NCBI RefSeq assembly: GCF_009796765.1
Contig: NZ_CP047023.1
Location: 851,501-915,500, forward strand
Length of the DNA stretch: 64,000 nucleotides
Direction of reading: 5' to 3'
Source: Paraglaciecola sp. L3A3
GTDB lineage: Bacteria; Pseudomonadota; Gammaproteobacteria; Enterobacterales; Alteromonadaceae
Made by a program: the position numbers and the translations under genes. Positions 28,499 to 37,096 of this stretch are shown piece after piece. Below the pieces are notes generated by a model, which saw only the letters and a program-made list of their open reading frames with translations, had not been told where the DNA came from and searched no databases. Each line of letters opens with the position of its first letter. The stretch's first letter is position 1.

Positions 28499-29346
28499 TG
28501 ATGCTTAGACCTATTATCACTGCGGTGTGTTGTTGCACTGCGCTGTTTATTGTAGAAGATGTACTCGCTGCTAAGCCTATACAAGCCAAGCAAAATATTG
28601 ATTACGTGCCCTCAGCTGACTATTCAGACAATCGAGATAAGTTAGATGTTTACTTACCTAAAGTAAGGGATAACAATCCTGTACTGGTGCACTTTCACGG
28701 TGGAGGATTAACCTTTGGTTCTAAAGAGAAAGGGTCAAAAGCATTTGCCGAAACTTTTGCACAATTAGGCTTATGCGTTGTTGCGCCAAACTATCGTTTA
28801 GCGCCAGAACATCTTTTTCCAGCACAAATGTTAGATGCAGTAAAAGCGATAAAATGGGCCGTTCAACATATGCAGTCTTACGGTTGTGATACCTCTAACA
28901 TTGTTATATCGGGGCATTCTGCTGGGGCTTACCTTGCGGCCTTATTGGCCGTTGATGAACAGTGGTTGTCTAAACTCGCTAATTTACGAGGTAATATTCA
29001 AGGGGTTGTGGCAATTAGTCCACTGCTTGAACTCTCAAGCCTTAACAAAACACATTTAGAGCAAGTGTGGGGCACCGATAAACATATATATAGATCGGCG
29101 TCAGTGACGTCACATATTGAGCAAAATAAATTGCCTATGTTGCTTATGTATGCGGACAATGACCATCCTGGTATGGACAAAGAAATTCAACAATTTGCAC
29201 AGGCCATGTTCATTAACAATAATCATGTGCAGGTAATTGAAGCCATGAACAGAGATCACAAAAGTATTATTAATCACCTACAAAATAAAGATGATGTGGT
29301 AAAAAGCAGTGTAATGGGGTGGTTCTCTCTCCTAAATGCCAACTAA
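28498..29346 (+). CDS. Secreted alpha/beta-hydrolase (esterase, HSL/BD-FAE-like)
   Basis: This 282-residue protein has a signal peptide (about 5-25). An oxyanion motif HFHGGG (residues 66-70) is followed by NYRLAPEHLFPAQMLDA, as in hormone-sensitive-lipase-type esterases. The nucleophile elbow is GHSAG (Ser141), with a likely Asp in MYADNDHPG and His in NRDHKSI. It is coupled to the sulfatase, so it may remove acetyl or other ester groups from the same polymer. That is inference from context. Confidence 0.85.
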   Translation: MMLRPIITAVCCCTALFIVEDVLAAKPIQAKQNIDYVPSADYSDNRDKLDVYLPKVRDNNPVLVHFHGGGLTFGSKEKGSKAFAETFAQLGLCVVAPNYRLAPEHLFPAQMLDAVKAIKWAVQHMQSYGCDTSNIVISGHSAGAYLAALLAVDEQWLSKLANLRGNIQGVVAISPLLELSSLNKTHLEQVWGTDKHIYRSASVTSHIEQNKLPMLLMYADNDHPGMDKEIQQFAQAMFINNNHVQVIEAMNRDHKSIINHLQNKDDVVKSSVMGWFSLLNAN

Positions 29347-29640
29347 AAAGGACCGTAGCCGTACTAAATGATGATGCAACCTCTATTAGTAAAATTCGTG
29401 ATTCGGAGCCAATTTATCTATTAGTCGATTTCATCTTATAACATGCAGGCATGACGGAATTTTGTGCGTATATTTTTGAGCGAATAGAGGTTCCGACAGA
29501 TTTTATCTTAACTGTCTTCCCTCTTTGTGCTCTGTGCCCTCTTTGGTGAATCGTTTGTCTTTTTTGATTGACTAGTTTCTACCTCCTATCTACTGCTTTT
29601 CTCTGCTAAAGTCTGCTTTTCCCCAAAGGATTTTGTTTTT
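29347..29640. other. Intergenic spacer with dispersed repeat
   Basis: No gene is visible. From about 29510 to 29635 the dispersed module family recurs (CCCTCTTTGTGCTCTGTGCCC, GACTAGTTTCTACCTCCTATCTACTGCTTTTC). Confidence 0.5.
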
Positions 29641-30213
29641 ATGGCTCAAGTTGACCCTGCTAAAATTATGGCTTTTGCCTCATCTGCTGAGTTTGCTCAA
29701 TGGCTTGAAGTTAATCACAACAGAGAAAATGAGTTGTGGGTGAAAATCTTTAAGAAAAATACTGGCGTTGATAGTGTTACTTGGGATGATGTTGTGATTG
29801 AGTCTCTGTGTTGGGGCTGGATTGATGGCATTAGAAAGTCTATTGATGAGCAAGCTTATGTTCAACGGATCACGCCAAGAACAAGGCGTAGTAGTTGGTC
29901 AAAAAGAAACACTGAACATGTAGAACGATTGATCAGTGAAGGTCGTATGATGGAAGCTGGACTCATGCATGTACGTGCTGCCAAAGCAGACGGACGTTGG
30001 GATAAAGCTTACGCAGTTAGCGAAATGACAGTGCCTGCAGATTTTCTTGCAGCTTTAGAAAATAATCCTCAGGCCAAACAGTTTTTTACAACACTTAATA
30101 AATCAAACCGTTATGTCATAGTTCATGGCTTGGCCAGTGCCAAAAAAGCCGAAACCAGAAATAGGCGATTTGAAAATTATATGGCCATGTTAACCCGAGA
30201 AGAAAAACCGTAA
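29641..30213 (+). CDS. YdeI/OmdA-family protein
   Basis: This 190-residue protein shows the family pattern FASSAEFAQWLEVNHNRENELWVKIFKKNTG, VTWDDVVIESLCWGWIDGIRKSID, RITPRTRRSSWSKRNTEHVERLI and the C-terminal LASAKKAETRNRRFENYMAML. The family is named YdeI/OmpD-associated. No enzymatic reaction is firmly established. It lies between two dispersed repeats, and its stop codon falls inside the first copy of the repeat flanking the chemoreceptor gene. Confidence 0.85.
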   Translation: MAQVDPAKIMAFASSAEFAQWLEVNHNRENELWVKIFKKNTGVDSVTWDDVVIESLCWGWIDGIRKSIDEQAYVQRITPRTRRSSWSKRNTEHVERLISEGRMMEAGLMHVRAAKADGRWDKAYAVSEMTVPADFLAALENNPQAKQFFTTLNKSNRYVIVHGLASAKKAETRNRRFENYMAMLTREEKP

Positions 30214-30260
30214 GAATTACACCTTCATTTAAGGTTTTTGTGCCTTAACACTCGAAACTC
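30201..30260. repeat. 60-bp direct repeat flanking the chemoreceptor gene, copy 1
   Basis: Bases 30201-30242 match 32111-32152 with one difference, and weaker identity continues to 30260. The block includes the last codons of the YdeI-like gene and a small hairpin with a T-run (ACCTT/AAGGT then TTTTT), probably its terminator. Confidence 0.85.
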
Positions 30261-30404
30261 AAAGTTATCTTCTTCTACTATTATGTTTAAAAATAGATGC
30301 TAAAGATAAAGAGAGTAAGATCCGATACATTATGTTGATAGGGTTGATTTGTACTGCAAAGTCTCAGTTCTTTCCATAAAACTAAAATTGACAGGATAAA
30401 ATTA

Positions 30405-32036
30405 ATGGAAACATTATTGAGCAAGTTAAAAGTTAAATCCAAATTATTAATCATCATCTTAATATCGCTAATCAGCCTAATTGCAGTGATGTTTCTCACT
30501 ATGCATACATTAAAGACTAATTTGTTAGAAGATAGGTATCAAAAAACCACACATTTAACAGAAGTCGCAACCGATTTAGTTAAATATTTTCACCAACAAT
30601 TCAAGCAAGGGAAACTCACAGAACAAGAAGCTAAAAAATATGCTTTAGAGTCCTTAAGTGCCATGCATTACGACACAGACGAGTATTTTTGGGTCAACAC
30701 ACTTGATCACATTATGTTATCTCACCCGACACAAAGCCTCATTGGACAGAGTGTCAAAAAGATTAATGACCCAAACGGTGCTTTGCTATTTGTTGATATG
30801 GTCAATGTGGCAAAGTCTAAAGGAGAAGGATTTACATCCTATCAGTGGAATAAAGTTGGAAGCGATAAACCCATAGATAAAATTTCTTACGTAAAATTAT
30901 TTGAACCATGGGAATGGGTAATAGGAACAGGTATATATTTAGATGATGTGGATACTATTTTTTGGAATACCACCATAAATATTTTAATTTCAGTATTCGG
31001 TTTTCTTATACTAATCAGTTGGTTATCTTACAAGGTGAGTAAAAATATTTATCAGCCATTACATCAGATGCGCGATTTGATGGTTGAGGTAAATGAAACT
31101 AATAATCTGACATTAACACTAAATACTCAAGGCAAAGATGAACTAGCTGAAATTAGTTATGTGTTTAATGAAATGCTGGCAAACTTTAGAGATATGTTGC
31201 TCAAAATATCTAATTCGTCATCCAATTTAGCATCACAAGCAGAAAAATTATCAGCGGTAACAGAACAAATTAATCAAGGAATGTATGAGCAACATAATGA
31301 TGTTATTAGAGCAGATACAGCTTCTAATGAGATGGTTAAAGCAATTAAGGAGGTTGCTGAAAATACCAACGCAACCCTTGATTCAACAAATGTAGCAACA
31401 GAAAATACTAACCAATGCGCCTTGGTACTTGATAAAAACATTAAGTCTATTAATCAACTGAATGTCAGTGTTGAACAATCTGTTAAGCAAATATCAGAAT
31501 TAAAAAACTCTAGTAATAACATTGGTGAGATTGTTACGACCATACAAGCCATTGCCGAGCAAACAAATTTACTCGCGTTAAATGCCGCAATAGAAGCAGC
31601 AAGAGCTGGCGAACAAGGTAGAGGTTTTGCTGTAGTTGCCGATGAAGTAAGAACTTTAGCTAGTAGAACTCAAGAATCAACAGCTAACATAACATCAGTG
31701 ATCGATATTCTACAGCTAGGTGTTGGAGAAGCAGTAAATAATATGATGCAATGTCAAGAAAAAGCCAATACCAGTGTTTCCTTAGCAGAAGAAGCTGGGA
31801 GCCTAGTACGGCAGATGCAAAGCAAAATTATTGAAGTGACCGATCTAAGTACAATCGTTAGTGCGTCGACTGAAGAACAAAGCGTCACAACCCAACAAGT
31901 GCAAGAAATTATTGTGCGAATAAACACCATGACCGAGCAGATAACCGCAAGTGCTGGAGAGACTGCTCAATCAAGCGAGAATTTAGCTAAGTTTGCTGTA
32001 GAGCTTAATGATATGGTTTCTCGTTTTAAGTGTTAA
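30405..32036 (+). CDS. Methyl-accepting chemotaxis protein with single Cache domain
   Basis: This 543-residue chemoreceptor has a membrane helix (about 14-36) and a periplasmic single-Cache domain ([28 protein letters not shown]...[15 protein letters not shown]). A second helix (about 188-208), HAMP and the signalling hairpin tip ([37 protein letters not shown]) follow. No CheR-tethering pentapeptide is seen at the C-terminus. Cache domains of this type bind small organic acids, but the ligand is unknown. The gene stands alone between direct repeats, which suggests acquisition as a unit. Confidence 0.93.
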   Translation: METLLSKLKVKSKLLIIILISLISLIAVMFLTMHTLKTNLLEDRYQKTTHLTEVATDLVKYFHQQFKQGKLTEQEAKKYALESLSAMHYDTDEYFWVNTLDHIMLSHPTQSLIGQSVKKINDPNGALLFVDMVNVAKSKGEGFTSYQWNKVGSDKPIDKISYVKLFEPWEWVIGTGIYLDDVDTIFWNTTINILISVFGFLILISWLSYKVSKNIYQPLHQMRDLMVEVNETNNLTLTLNTQGKDELAEISYVFNEMLANFRDMLLKISNSSSNLASQAEKLSAVTEQINQGMYEQHNDVIRADTASNEMVKAIKEVAENTNATLDSTNVATENTNQCALVLDKNIKSINQLNVSVEQSVKQISELKNSSNNIGEIVTTIQAIAEQTNLLALNAAIEAARAGEQGRGFAVVADEVRTLASRTQESTANITSVIDILQLGVGEAVNNMMQCQEKANTSVSLAEEAGSLVRQMQSKIIEVTDLSTIVSASTEEQSVTTQQVQEIIVRINTMTEQITASAGETAQSSENLAKFAVELNDMVSRFKC

Positions 32037-32468
32037 ATTATAAGGGGCTGGTGGGGGAGTTAAAATGAAGTAAGCTCCGCTGCGTCGGAGCTTGTAACAT
32101 ACTTTCTTGCAGAAAAACCGTAAGAATTACACCTTCACTTAAGGTTTTTGTGCTCTAACGCTCTAAACTGTTTTACCTATGTGCTCAGTTGTTAATAGGC
32201 TTTCGGCGCAACCGTATTGTCAATTTCAGTGTCCTTGTGACTATTTTTTACTTAATATTTGTCTATTCACTAGCTTTTACCTCCTATCTACTGTTTTAGT
32301 CTGTTTCACGCTGTTACAGCCCATCTATTTTGCTTTGATCTTTTTGTAAACAAGCAGTTAACATTTCACTTTCTTCTTTTATACCAATCGCGTAATCTAT
32401 TGCCCGCGCCATTAAAGTTTGGTTTTGATGGTGTTGTTACGGAATATTATTAGTATAAAGAGGAATTT
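32037..32468. other. Intergenic region with repeat copy 2 and dispersed modules
   Basis: It begins with an 8-bp hairpin (32072-32079/32086-32093) after the chemoreceptor gene. The second copy of the 60-bp repeat follows (32111-32170), then dispersed modules (32230-32345, for example CACTAGCTTTTACCTCCTAT). No gene is visible. The AGGAA site eight bases before the next ATG is clear. Confidence 0.65.
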
Positions 32469-33548
32469 ATGGAAAATACCGAAACTAGCGTTACCCCGTC
32501 AATTGACAACCACTCGATCAAACATACTTCAGATGTGAAATTTCATGGCAAAGCAGGTGAGTTTTTTGCTATCTGGATTGTGAATTTATTACTTTCAATC
32601 ATTACTTTAGGCATCTATTCAGCTTGGGCTAAAGTGAGAACTAACCGTTATTTCTATTCGAATACAGAAATCGATGGCCATAGATTTTCTTATTTAGCAG
32701 ATCCCATCCAAATATTAAAAGGTCGAATTATTGGGGTGGTACTTTTTGGCGCGTATTTTCTAGCCTCGGCTTTTAGTCCAATCGCCGCTTTGGTGATTAT
32801 GTTGTTATTGCTAGCCGCTACCCCTTTTTTAATATGTTTGAGTATTCGCTTTAAAATGAGAATGACAGCTTATCGTAATGTCAGATTTAATTTTAAGGGG
32901 GGCTTTGGTGAGGCATTTATTATGTTTATATTACTGCCAATTGCTTCTATGTTTACTCTTTATTTGGCTTTGCCTTGGGTATTGAAAAAAATGGATGAAT
33001 TCATTTATTCCAATGTCACTTTTGGTGATAAAAAAGTACAAACAGATTTAAAAACGGGTGAATATTATATTGCTTCTTTCGGTGCTTTTTTTATTGGTGT
33101 TGCGCTTTTTGCTATCGCTTTATTTGCCCTTGGTGGCTCGTTAGCTGCATTGAAAGATCCTGAGGCAATGAAGCAAATGTCATCATCTTTGATCATTCTT
33201 ATGGTGGTTTATGTATTAGTTATTTTGTTAGCCTCTAGTTTTTATACTGCACGTATTCGTAATCATATTTTTAATCATTCACGTATTGAAGAAGTGGCTA
33301 GTTTTAAATCTGAATTAACAGTCAGCAAATTAGTTTGGTTGCATTTAACTAATTTTATTGCCTTGATCTGTACATTAGGTTTTGCCATGCCTTGGGCTCA
33401 TGTACGCAGTGCAAAACTTTATGCCCAAGCGACGCAAGTCAATATTTTAGAAGGTGCTGATAAAGTGTTAGTGGACGCTTCTGGATCGGCTAGTGCGGTT
33501 GCTGAAGAAGTGGCCGGTGTTTTTGACGTCGACATTGCTTTGGGTTAA
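32469..33548 (+). CDS. DUF898 (YjgN-family) membrane protein
   Basis: This 359-residue inner-membrane protein starts with the family block VKFHGKAGEFFAIWIVNLLLSIITLGIYSAWAKVRTNRYFYSNTEIDGHRFSYLADP. It has about six to seven membrane helices, and a related block recurs near the C-terminus (LTNFIALICTLGFAMPWAHVRSAKLYAQ). The function of YjgN proteins is not established. Seven bases separate it from a metalloprotease gene, a pair often found together, so a membrane quality-control role is possible. Confidence 0.85.
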   Translation: MENTETSVTPSIDNHSIKHTSDVKFHGKAGEFFAIWIVNLLLSIITLGIYSAWAKVRTNRYFYSNTEIDGHRFSYLADPIQILKGRIIGVVLFGAYFLASAFSPIAALVIMLLLLAATPFLICLSIRFKMRMTAYRNVRFNFKGGFGEAFIMFILLPIASMFTLYLALPWVLKKMDEFIYSNVTFGDKKVQTDLKTGEYYIASFGAFFIGVALFAIALFALGGSLAALKDPEAMKQMSSSLIILMVVYVLVILLASSFYTARIRNHIFNHSRIEEVASFKSELTVSKLVWLHLTNFIALICTLGFAMPWAHVRSAKLYAQATQVNILEGADKVLVDASGSASAVAEEVAGVFDVDIALG

Positions 33549-33555
33549 TACAAAC

Positions 33556-34575
33556 ATGCAAGTACAAGGACAGTTCTATCCTGAGGGAGGATCCCAATGC
33601 CTATTGGCTGAAGTGACATTCAGCCAATCAGGCGCTATGTCACTAACTGTGACAGATAATAACATTCACATTCAACTGCGCCGTGATGAGCTGAAAATCA
33701 AAGATAAATTAGGTTCAATTCCCCGTGAAATTGTGTTGTCAGGGTTGGGGTTGCTGTCGGTTGAATCGACCGCGGAAACTGATTCATGGTTAGGCGCTGA
33801 TAAAAAGTCTAATCGTATTGCTAAGATAGAAAAAAATCGCTCAATGGTGTTATTGAGTTTGATTTTAGTACCTGCTTTTTTATATGTGTTTTTTAAACAT
33901 ATGATCCCAGGTTTTGCCGTACATTTTTCTGAATATGTGCCAGAGGGTGCGATTCGAATTGCCTCTGAACATACCTTATATTCGCTGGATAAAACCCTAC
34001 TGAATAAAAGTAAAGTGGATGCAAAGTTACAACAAACATATAGGGATAATTGGCAGCAGACTTTAAGTCAATTAACTCTGAATGACGTCCAATATAATTT
34101 GAATTTTCGTGAGTCAGATAAAATGGGCGCCAATGCCTTTGCCTTACCTGATGGTACAGTTGTGGTGACCGATGAATTGTTATCTCTAATAGATAACAAT
34201 GAAGAGTTATTGCAGGCTATTTTGTTACATGAGATTGGCCATGTAGAAAATAGACATTCTATGCGCCTGATTGCTGAAACCTTAGCCACCTCATTAGCGA
34301 TAGATTATTTTTTTGGTGATCTTGGCGGCATGATTGAAGTATTTGCAGGCTTATCAAATACCCTAGTACAAAACCAGTTTTCGCAAAAACTAGAATGGGA
34401 AGCCGATAATTTTGCCCTTGAGCAAATAGAAACCTTAGGTTTAGATCCTGAAAGTTTTGCAAAAGCCATGGAAAAGTTAGCGGCCACTTTACCAGAAGAA
34501 TCTAAGTTAGATGCCTTAATGCAATCGCATCCCTTGATGAAAGAGCGGATTGATAATGCCAGAGCCAGAAAATAG
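33556..34575 (+). CDS. M48-family membrane metalloprotease
   Basis: This 339-residue protein carries HEIGH (residues 225-229) in AILLHEIGHVENRHSMRL and a downstream glutamate ligand in EWEADNFALEQIE, the zinc site of M48 peptidases. The N-terminal 85 residues form a small beta-rich domain often seen in this subgroup, followed by one membrane helix (about 97-117). I start at the ATG at 33556, because the longer frame from 33493 would run through the end of the DUF898 gene. It is probably translated with that gene. Confidence 0.87.
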   Translation: MQVQGQFYPEGGSQCLLAEVTFSQSGAMSLTVTDNNIHIQLRRDELKIKDKLGSIPREIVLSGLGLLSVESTAETDSWLGADKKSNRIAKIEKNRSMVLLSLILVPAFLYVFFKHMIPGFAVHFSEYVPEGAIRIASEHTLYSLDKTLLNKSKVDAKLQQTYRDNWQQTLSQLTLNDVQYNLNFRESDKMGANAFALPDGTVVVTDELLSLIDNNEELLQAILLHEIGHVENRHSMRLIAETLATSLAIDYFFGDLGGMIEVFAGLSNTLVQNQFSQKLEWEADNFALEQIETLGLDPESFAKAMEKLAATLPEESKLDALMQSHPLMKERIDNARARK

Positions 34576-34608
34576 CGTTATTGAAAGGGTTATCCCGAGT
34601 TCAGCATA
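34575..34608. repeat. Short dispersed repeat (GCGTTATTGA...TTATCCCGAGTTCAG)
   Basis: The blocks GCGTTATTGA and TTATCCCGAGTTCAG found here recur at 36171-36210, in the same order and orientation. The copy starts at the stop of the M48 gene. Confidence 0.6.
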
Positions 34609-34626
34609 TTTAAGAAGATTGAAAAT

Positions 34627-35013
34627 ATGAAGCAGTTATTAGTTTTATTATTAGTCGGTCTTGGCTGGGTCAATTTTGCCCTAGCTGCATCTATTAGCCA
34701 AGCTTATAAAAATCAGCAAAGTGATGTACAAGTCAAAGGCAGCGGTATAGTTGTACGTATATTAGAAGATGATAATCAAGGCTTTCGTCACCAAAAATTT
34801 ATTCTTAAAATTGCCTCTAACCACACTATCTTAATAGCCCATAACATTGATCTAGCGCCAAGAATTAATTCCATTACCAATGGCGATACGGTGCAATTTT
34901 TCGGTGAATATGAATGGAATGATAAAGGTGGAGTGGTGCATTGGACTCATAAAGATCCCAATGGTAACCATCTCCATGGTTGGTTAAAGCATAAAGGCAG
35001 AGTTTATGACTAG
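34627..35013 (+). CDS. Secreted DUF3465 protein (OB-fold-like)
   Basis: This 128-residue protein has a signal peptide (about 1-20, ending ALAA) and a small domain with VQVKGSGIVVRILEDDNQGFRHQKFILKI, NGDTVQFFGEYEWNDKGGVVHWTHKDP and a His-rich end (NGNHLHGWLKHKGRVYD). I recognise this as DUF3465, whose role is unknown. The layout suggests a nucleic-acid or ligand-binding OB-fold. It lies upstream of a secreted HNH nuclease. Confidence 0.8.
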   Translation: MKQLLVLLLVGLGWVNFALAASISQAYKNQQSDVQVKGSGIVVRILEDDNQGFRHQKFILKIASNHTILIAHNIDLAPRINSITNGDTVQFFGEYEWNDKGGVVHWTHKDPNGNHLHGWLKHKGRVYD

Positions 35014-35163
35014 AGTCTGGTCGGTTTAATACCCTCCTTAAATAAAGTCACTATTTTCATGGGGTTACTAATGTGTAGTTAATTCACCAATCCTCATTAT
35101 TTGCTTTTCTTTTATGCTACTCGTGGCAAAATAAGGTGGCGTATTATTTAATCTAAGTTGTTA

Positions 35164-35931
35164 ATGAAAGCTGTCACATTATTTAGAGTAATCCCCCTTG
35201 TCTTGTCTCTGGTCCTCACATTATGCAATATTAGTCTTGCGGCTACTGCTGCCGATGAACCTGAGGTTAAACTCTCTGCTTCTGGTATTTGTCACGATCA
35301 AACGAGTACTTCGTTCAAAAGAACAAAAAAGTTTGAAGCATATGATTCTATTGCAACTTGTATTGCACAGGGTGGGCGTTTACCCAAGGCTAAAACTAAA
35401 TCAATAGATAAAGCGACTAAAGAGGCCATTGAACAAGGTAGAGCCTTTGTCACGTTATACGATAGAGGGGATTGGCCCCATTGGTTAGACTCAGATAAAG
35501 ATTGCCAGAATACTCGCCATGAATTATTGCTGCAAACATCCACTAAGCCGGTGTATTTTAAGTCAGATAAACAATGTAACGTACTTGCCGGAGAATGGTA
35601 TGACCCTTACTCCAATGAAATTTTTACCATATCTAAAGATTTAGACTTGGATCACATAGTGCCGTTAAAGTTTGCCCATGGTCACGGTGGCAGTAATTGG
35701 AGTAGAGAACAAAAGGCCATTTTTGCCAATGACTTGGATAACTTGATTCTGGCTCAGGCCTCGTTGAATCGTCAAAAGGGAGCCAAAGGTATTAACGATT
35801 GGTTACCGCCTAATCACCAATATAGATGTGAGTATATTGCCCATTTTAATAAAGTGATGAACAAGTATAATTTGACTTATATCGCCTCAGAACAAAGAGT
35901 AGTGAATCGTCTGGTAAAAGCTTGTAGCTAA
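35164..35931 (+). CDS. Secreted HNH-family endonuclease
   Basis: This 255-residue protein has a signal peptide (about 1-28). In its C-terminal half it carries an HNH core LDLDHIVPLKFAHGHGGSNWS...NDLDNLILAQASLNRQKGAKGINDWLPP. Four cysteines may form disulfides, which suits an exported nuclease. I prefer the ATG at 35164 over a TTG two codons earlier. Such extracellular nucleases can release phosphate and nucleosides from environmental DNA or damage competitors. No immunity gene is obvious unless the DUF3465 protein serves that role. Confidence 0.82.
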   Translation: MKAVTLFRVIPLVLSLVLTLCNISLAATAADEPEVKLSASGICHDQTSTSFKRTKKFEAYDSIATCIAQGGRLPKAKTKSIDKATKEAIEQGRAFVTLYDRGDWPHWLDSDKDCQNTRHELLLQTSTKPVYFKSDKQCNVLAGEWYDPYSNEIFTISKDLDLDHIVPLKFAHGHGGSNWSREQKAIFANDLDNLILAQASLNRQKGAKGINDWLPPNHQYRCEYIAHFNKVMNKYNLTYIASEQRVVNRLVKACS

Positions 35932-35938
35932 ACAATTT

Positions 35939-35997
35939 ATACCAATCCGCATTGATAAATTCTCGCTGAGTGTACACTTATCAAAGCGGATTGGTAT
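35939..35997. repeat. 59-bp palindromic element (MITE/REP-like)
   Basis: The arms 35939-35958 and 35978-35997 are reverse complements with one mismatch (outer 12 bp and inner 7 bp perfect) around a 19-base loop. It lies eight bases after the HNH stop and may double as a terminator. The next 230 bases to the DUF2986 gene hold another dispersed repeat and no further gene. Confidence 0.75.
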
Positions 35998-36170
35998 TAA
36001 CCTTAATTCAGGTTAAATTGTGTCGTGTTAATTTATACTTAAAATTCAAAGGGTATTAATTTCCATCAACGCTTACTCGATGACGACATTTTTCGTGGAT
36101 AGCAAGGCGGATTTTTGTACACAATAGCCAGCTATTATTAGAAGAACCAACGCCACTAGGCGCAAAAAGA

Positions 36171-36210
36171 GCGTTATTGAGAGGCTCTGCTTATCCCGAG
36201 TTCAGGATAC
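36171..36210. repeat. Short dispersed repeat, second copy
   Basis: GCGTTATTGA and TTATCCCGAGTTCAG recur here as at 34575-34608, with a longer middle. A perfect 4-bp palindrome CGCCACTAGGCG lies just upstream (36151-36162). Confidence 0.6.
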
Positions 36211-36228
36211 TTATTAGCGGAATAAACG

Positions 36229-36408
36229 TTAATCTGTGGTTGGTGGAGTAAGCTCTGTTTCACTTGTTTCTGTAGACTCAGCTTCTGCAGCTAATTTGGC
36301 TCGCTCAGCTTTAGATATATAGGGATCCTTTTTTTTAGGGTTGCCTTTGGCTTTAGCTGCTTTCAGTCGTTTCTTGTGTATCTGGGTTAATTTCTTTTTT
36401 CTGTTCAT
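36229..36408 (-). CDS. DUF2986 small basic protein
   Basis: A 59-codon minus-strand gene starts MNRKKKLTQIHKKRLKAAKA. It continues KGNPKKKDPYISKAERAKLA and ends in an acidic, Thr-rich tail. The very basic N-terminus and the PYISKAERAKLA block fit DUF2986, a family of short proteins in Vibrionales and Alteromonadales with no known role. The basic charge suggests RNA or ribosome contact, but that is a guess. Confidence 0.75.
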   Translation of the reverse strand: MNRKKKLTQIHKKRLKAAKAKGNPKKKDPYISKAERAKLAAEAESTETSETELTPPTTD

Positions 36409-36617
36409 GTTTGAAATAGACTTCTTAGATGATAAATAAAGATTGAGGCCCTTTAAGCGACCTCGTGATTTTAACTATTATAACTCACCGCAGCCCTGCT
36501 GTTATTTTTACTTCAGTACAAATTGATAAAAGCTGTTAATATGCGGCCAATTTCATGTGCTCGATATATTGGGACGGATGAAAAATTTGTTTAATTTTAG
36601 CTTTTATAGGTAACAAA

Positions 36618-36956
36618 ATGTCAGAAAATACGATTAAAAACAGAAGATTACGAAAAAAATTATATTTGGAAGAGTTTGCTATTTTAGGTTTTGAATTTAG
36701 CTGTAAATTGGCCTCTGCTTCAGAAGCTGAATATGAACAGTTTTTTAGTAGCTTTGCTGAGTTAGTCGAAAGCCATAATTTATATATTACTCTTGATGAT
36801 AATAGTGAATGTTTTGAAGGCTCTGTAACTTCAGCAGAGCGCTACGGCAATGCTACAGAAGAAGACCGAGCTGCGCTTGAAGCCTTATTAACAGCGAACC
36901 CTTTGGTAAGTGAAATCAAAGTGGGTGCTTTGGTTGATGCATTTTACGGAATGTAA
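36618..36956 (+). CDS. yggL: YggL-family 50S-associated protein (DUF469)
   Basis: This 112-residue protein reads NRRLRKKLYLEEFAILGFEFSCKL, then FFSSFAELVESHNLYITL and SAERYGNATEEDRAALEALLTANP, the YggL pattern. E. coli YggL binds the 50S subunit and affects assembly. It is a single gene with its own terminator. A small basic DUF2986 gene lies divergently upstream. Confidence 0.88.
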   Translation: MSENTIKNRRLRKKLYLEEFAILGFEFSCKLASASEAEYEQFFSSFAELVESHNLYITLDDNSECFEGSVTSAERYGNATEEDRAALEALLTANPLVSEIKVGALVDAFYGM

Positions 36957-37031
36957 AACTGGCTTGTTAATGGCGATGGAGTCATTAATAAATTAGTCTT
37001 CTATAGCACACAAAAAAATGATTCAAACCTG

Positions 37032-37069
37032 ATGCCAGTTAGCTAAGTTAACTGGCATTGATGTTTTTT
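37032..37069 (+). terminator. Rho-independent terminator of yggL
   Basis: A perfect 10-bp stem (37032-37041 with 37049-37058, seven-base loop) is followed by TGATGTTTTTT, 75 bases after the yggL stop. Confidence 0.8.
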
Positions 37070-37096
37070 AGCCTATTAAAAAATTCTTTTTAATAT

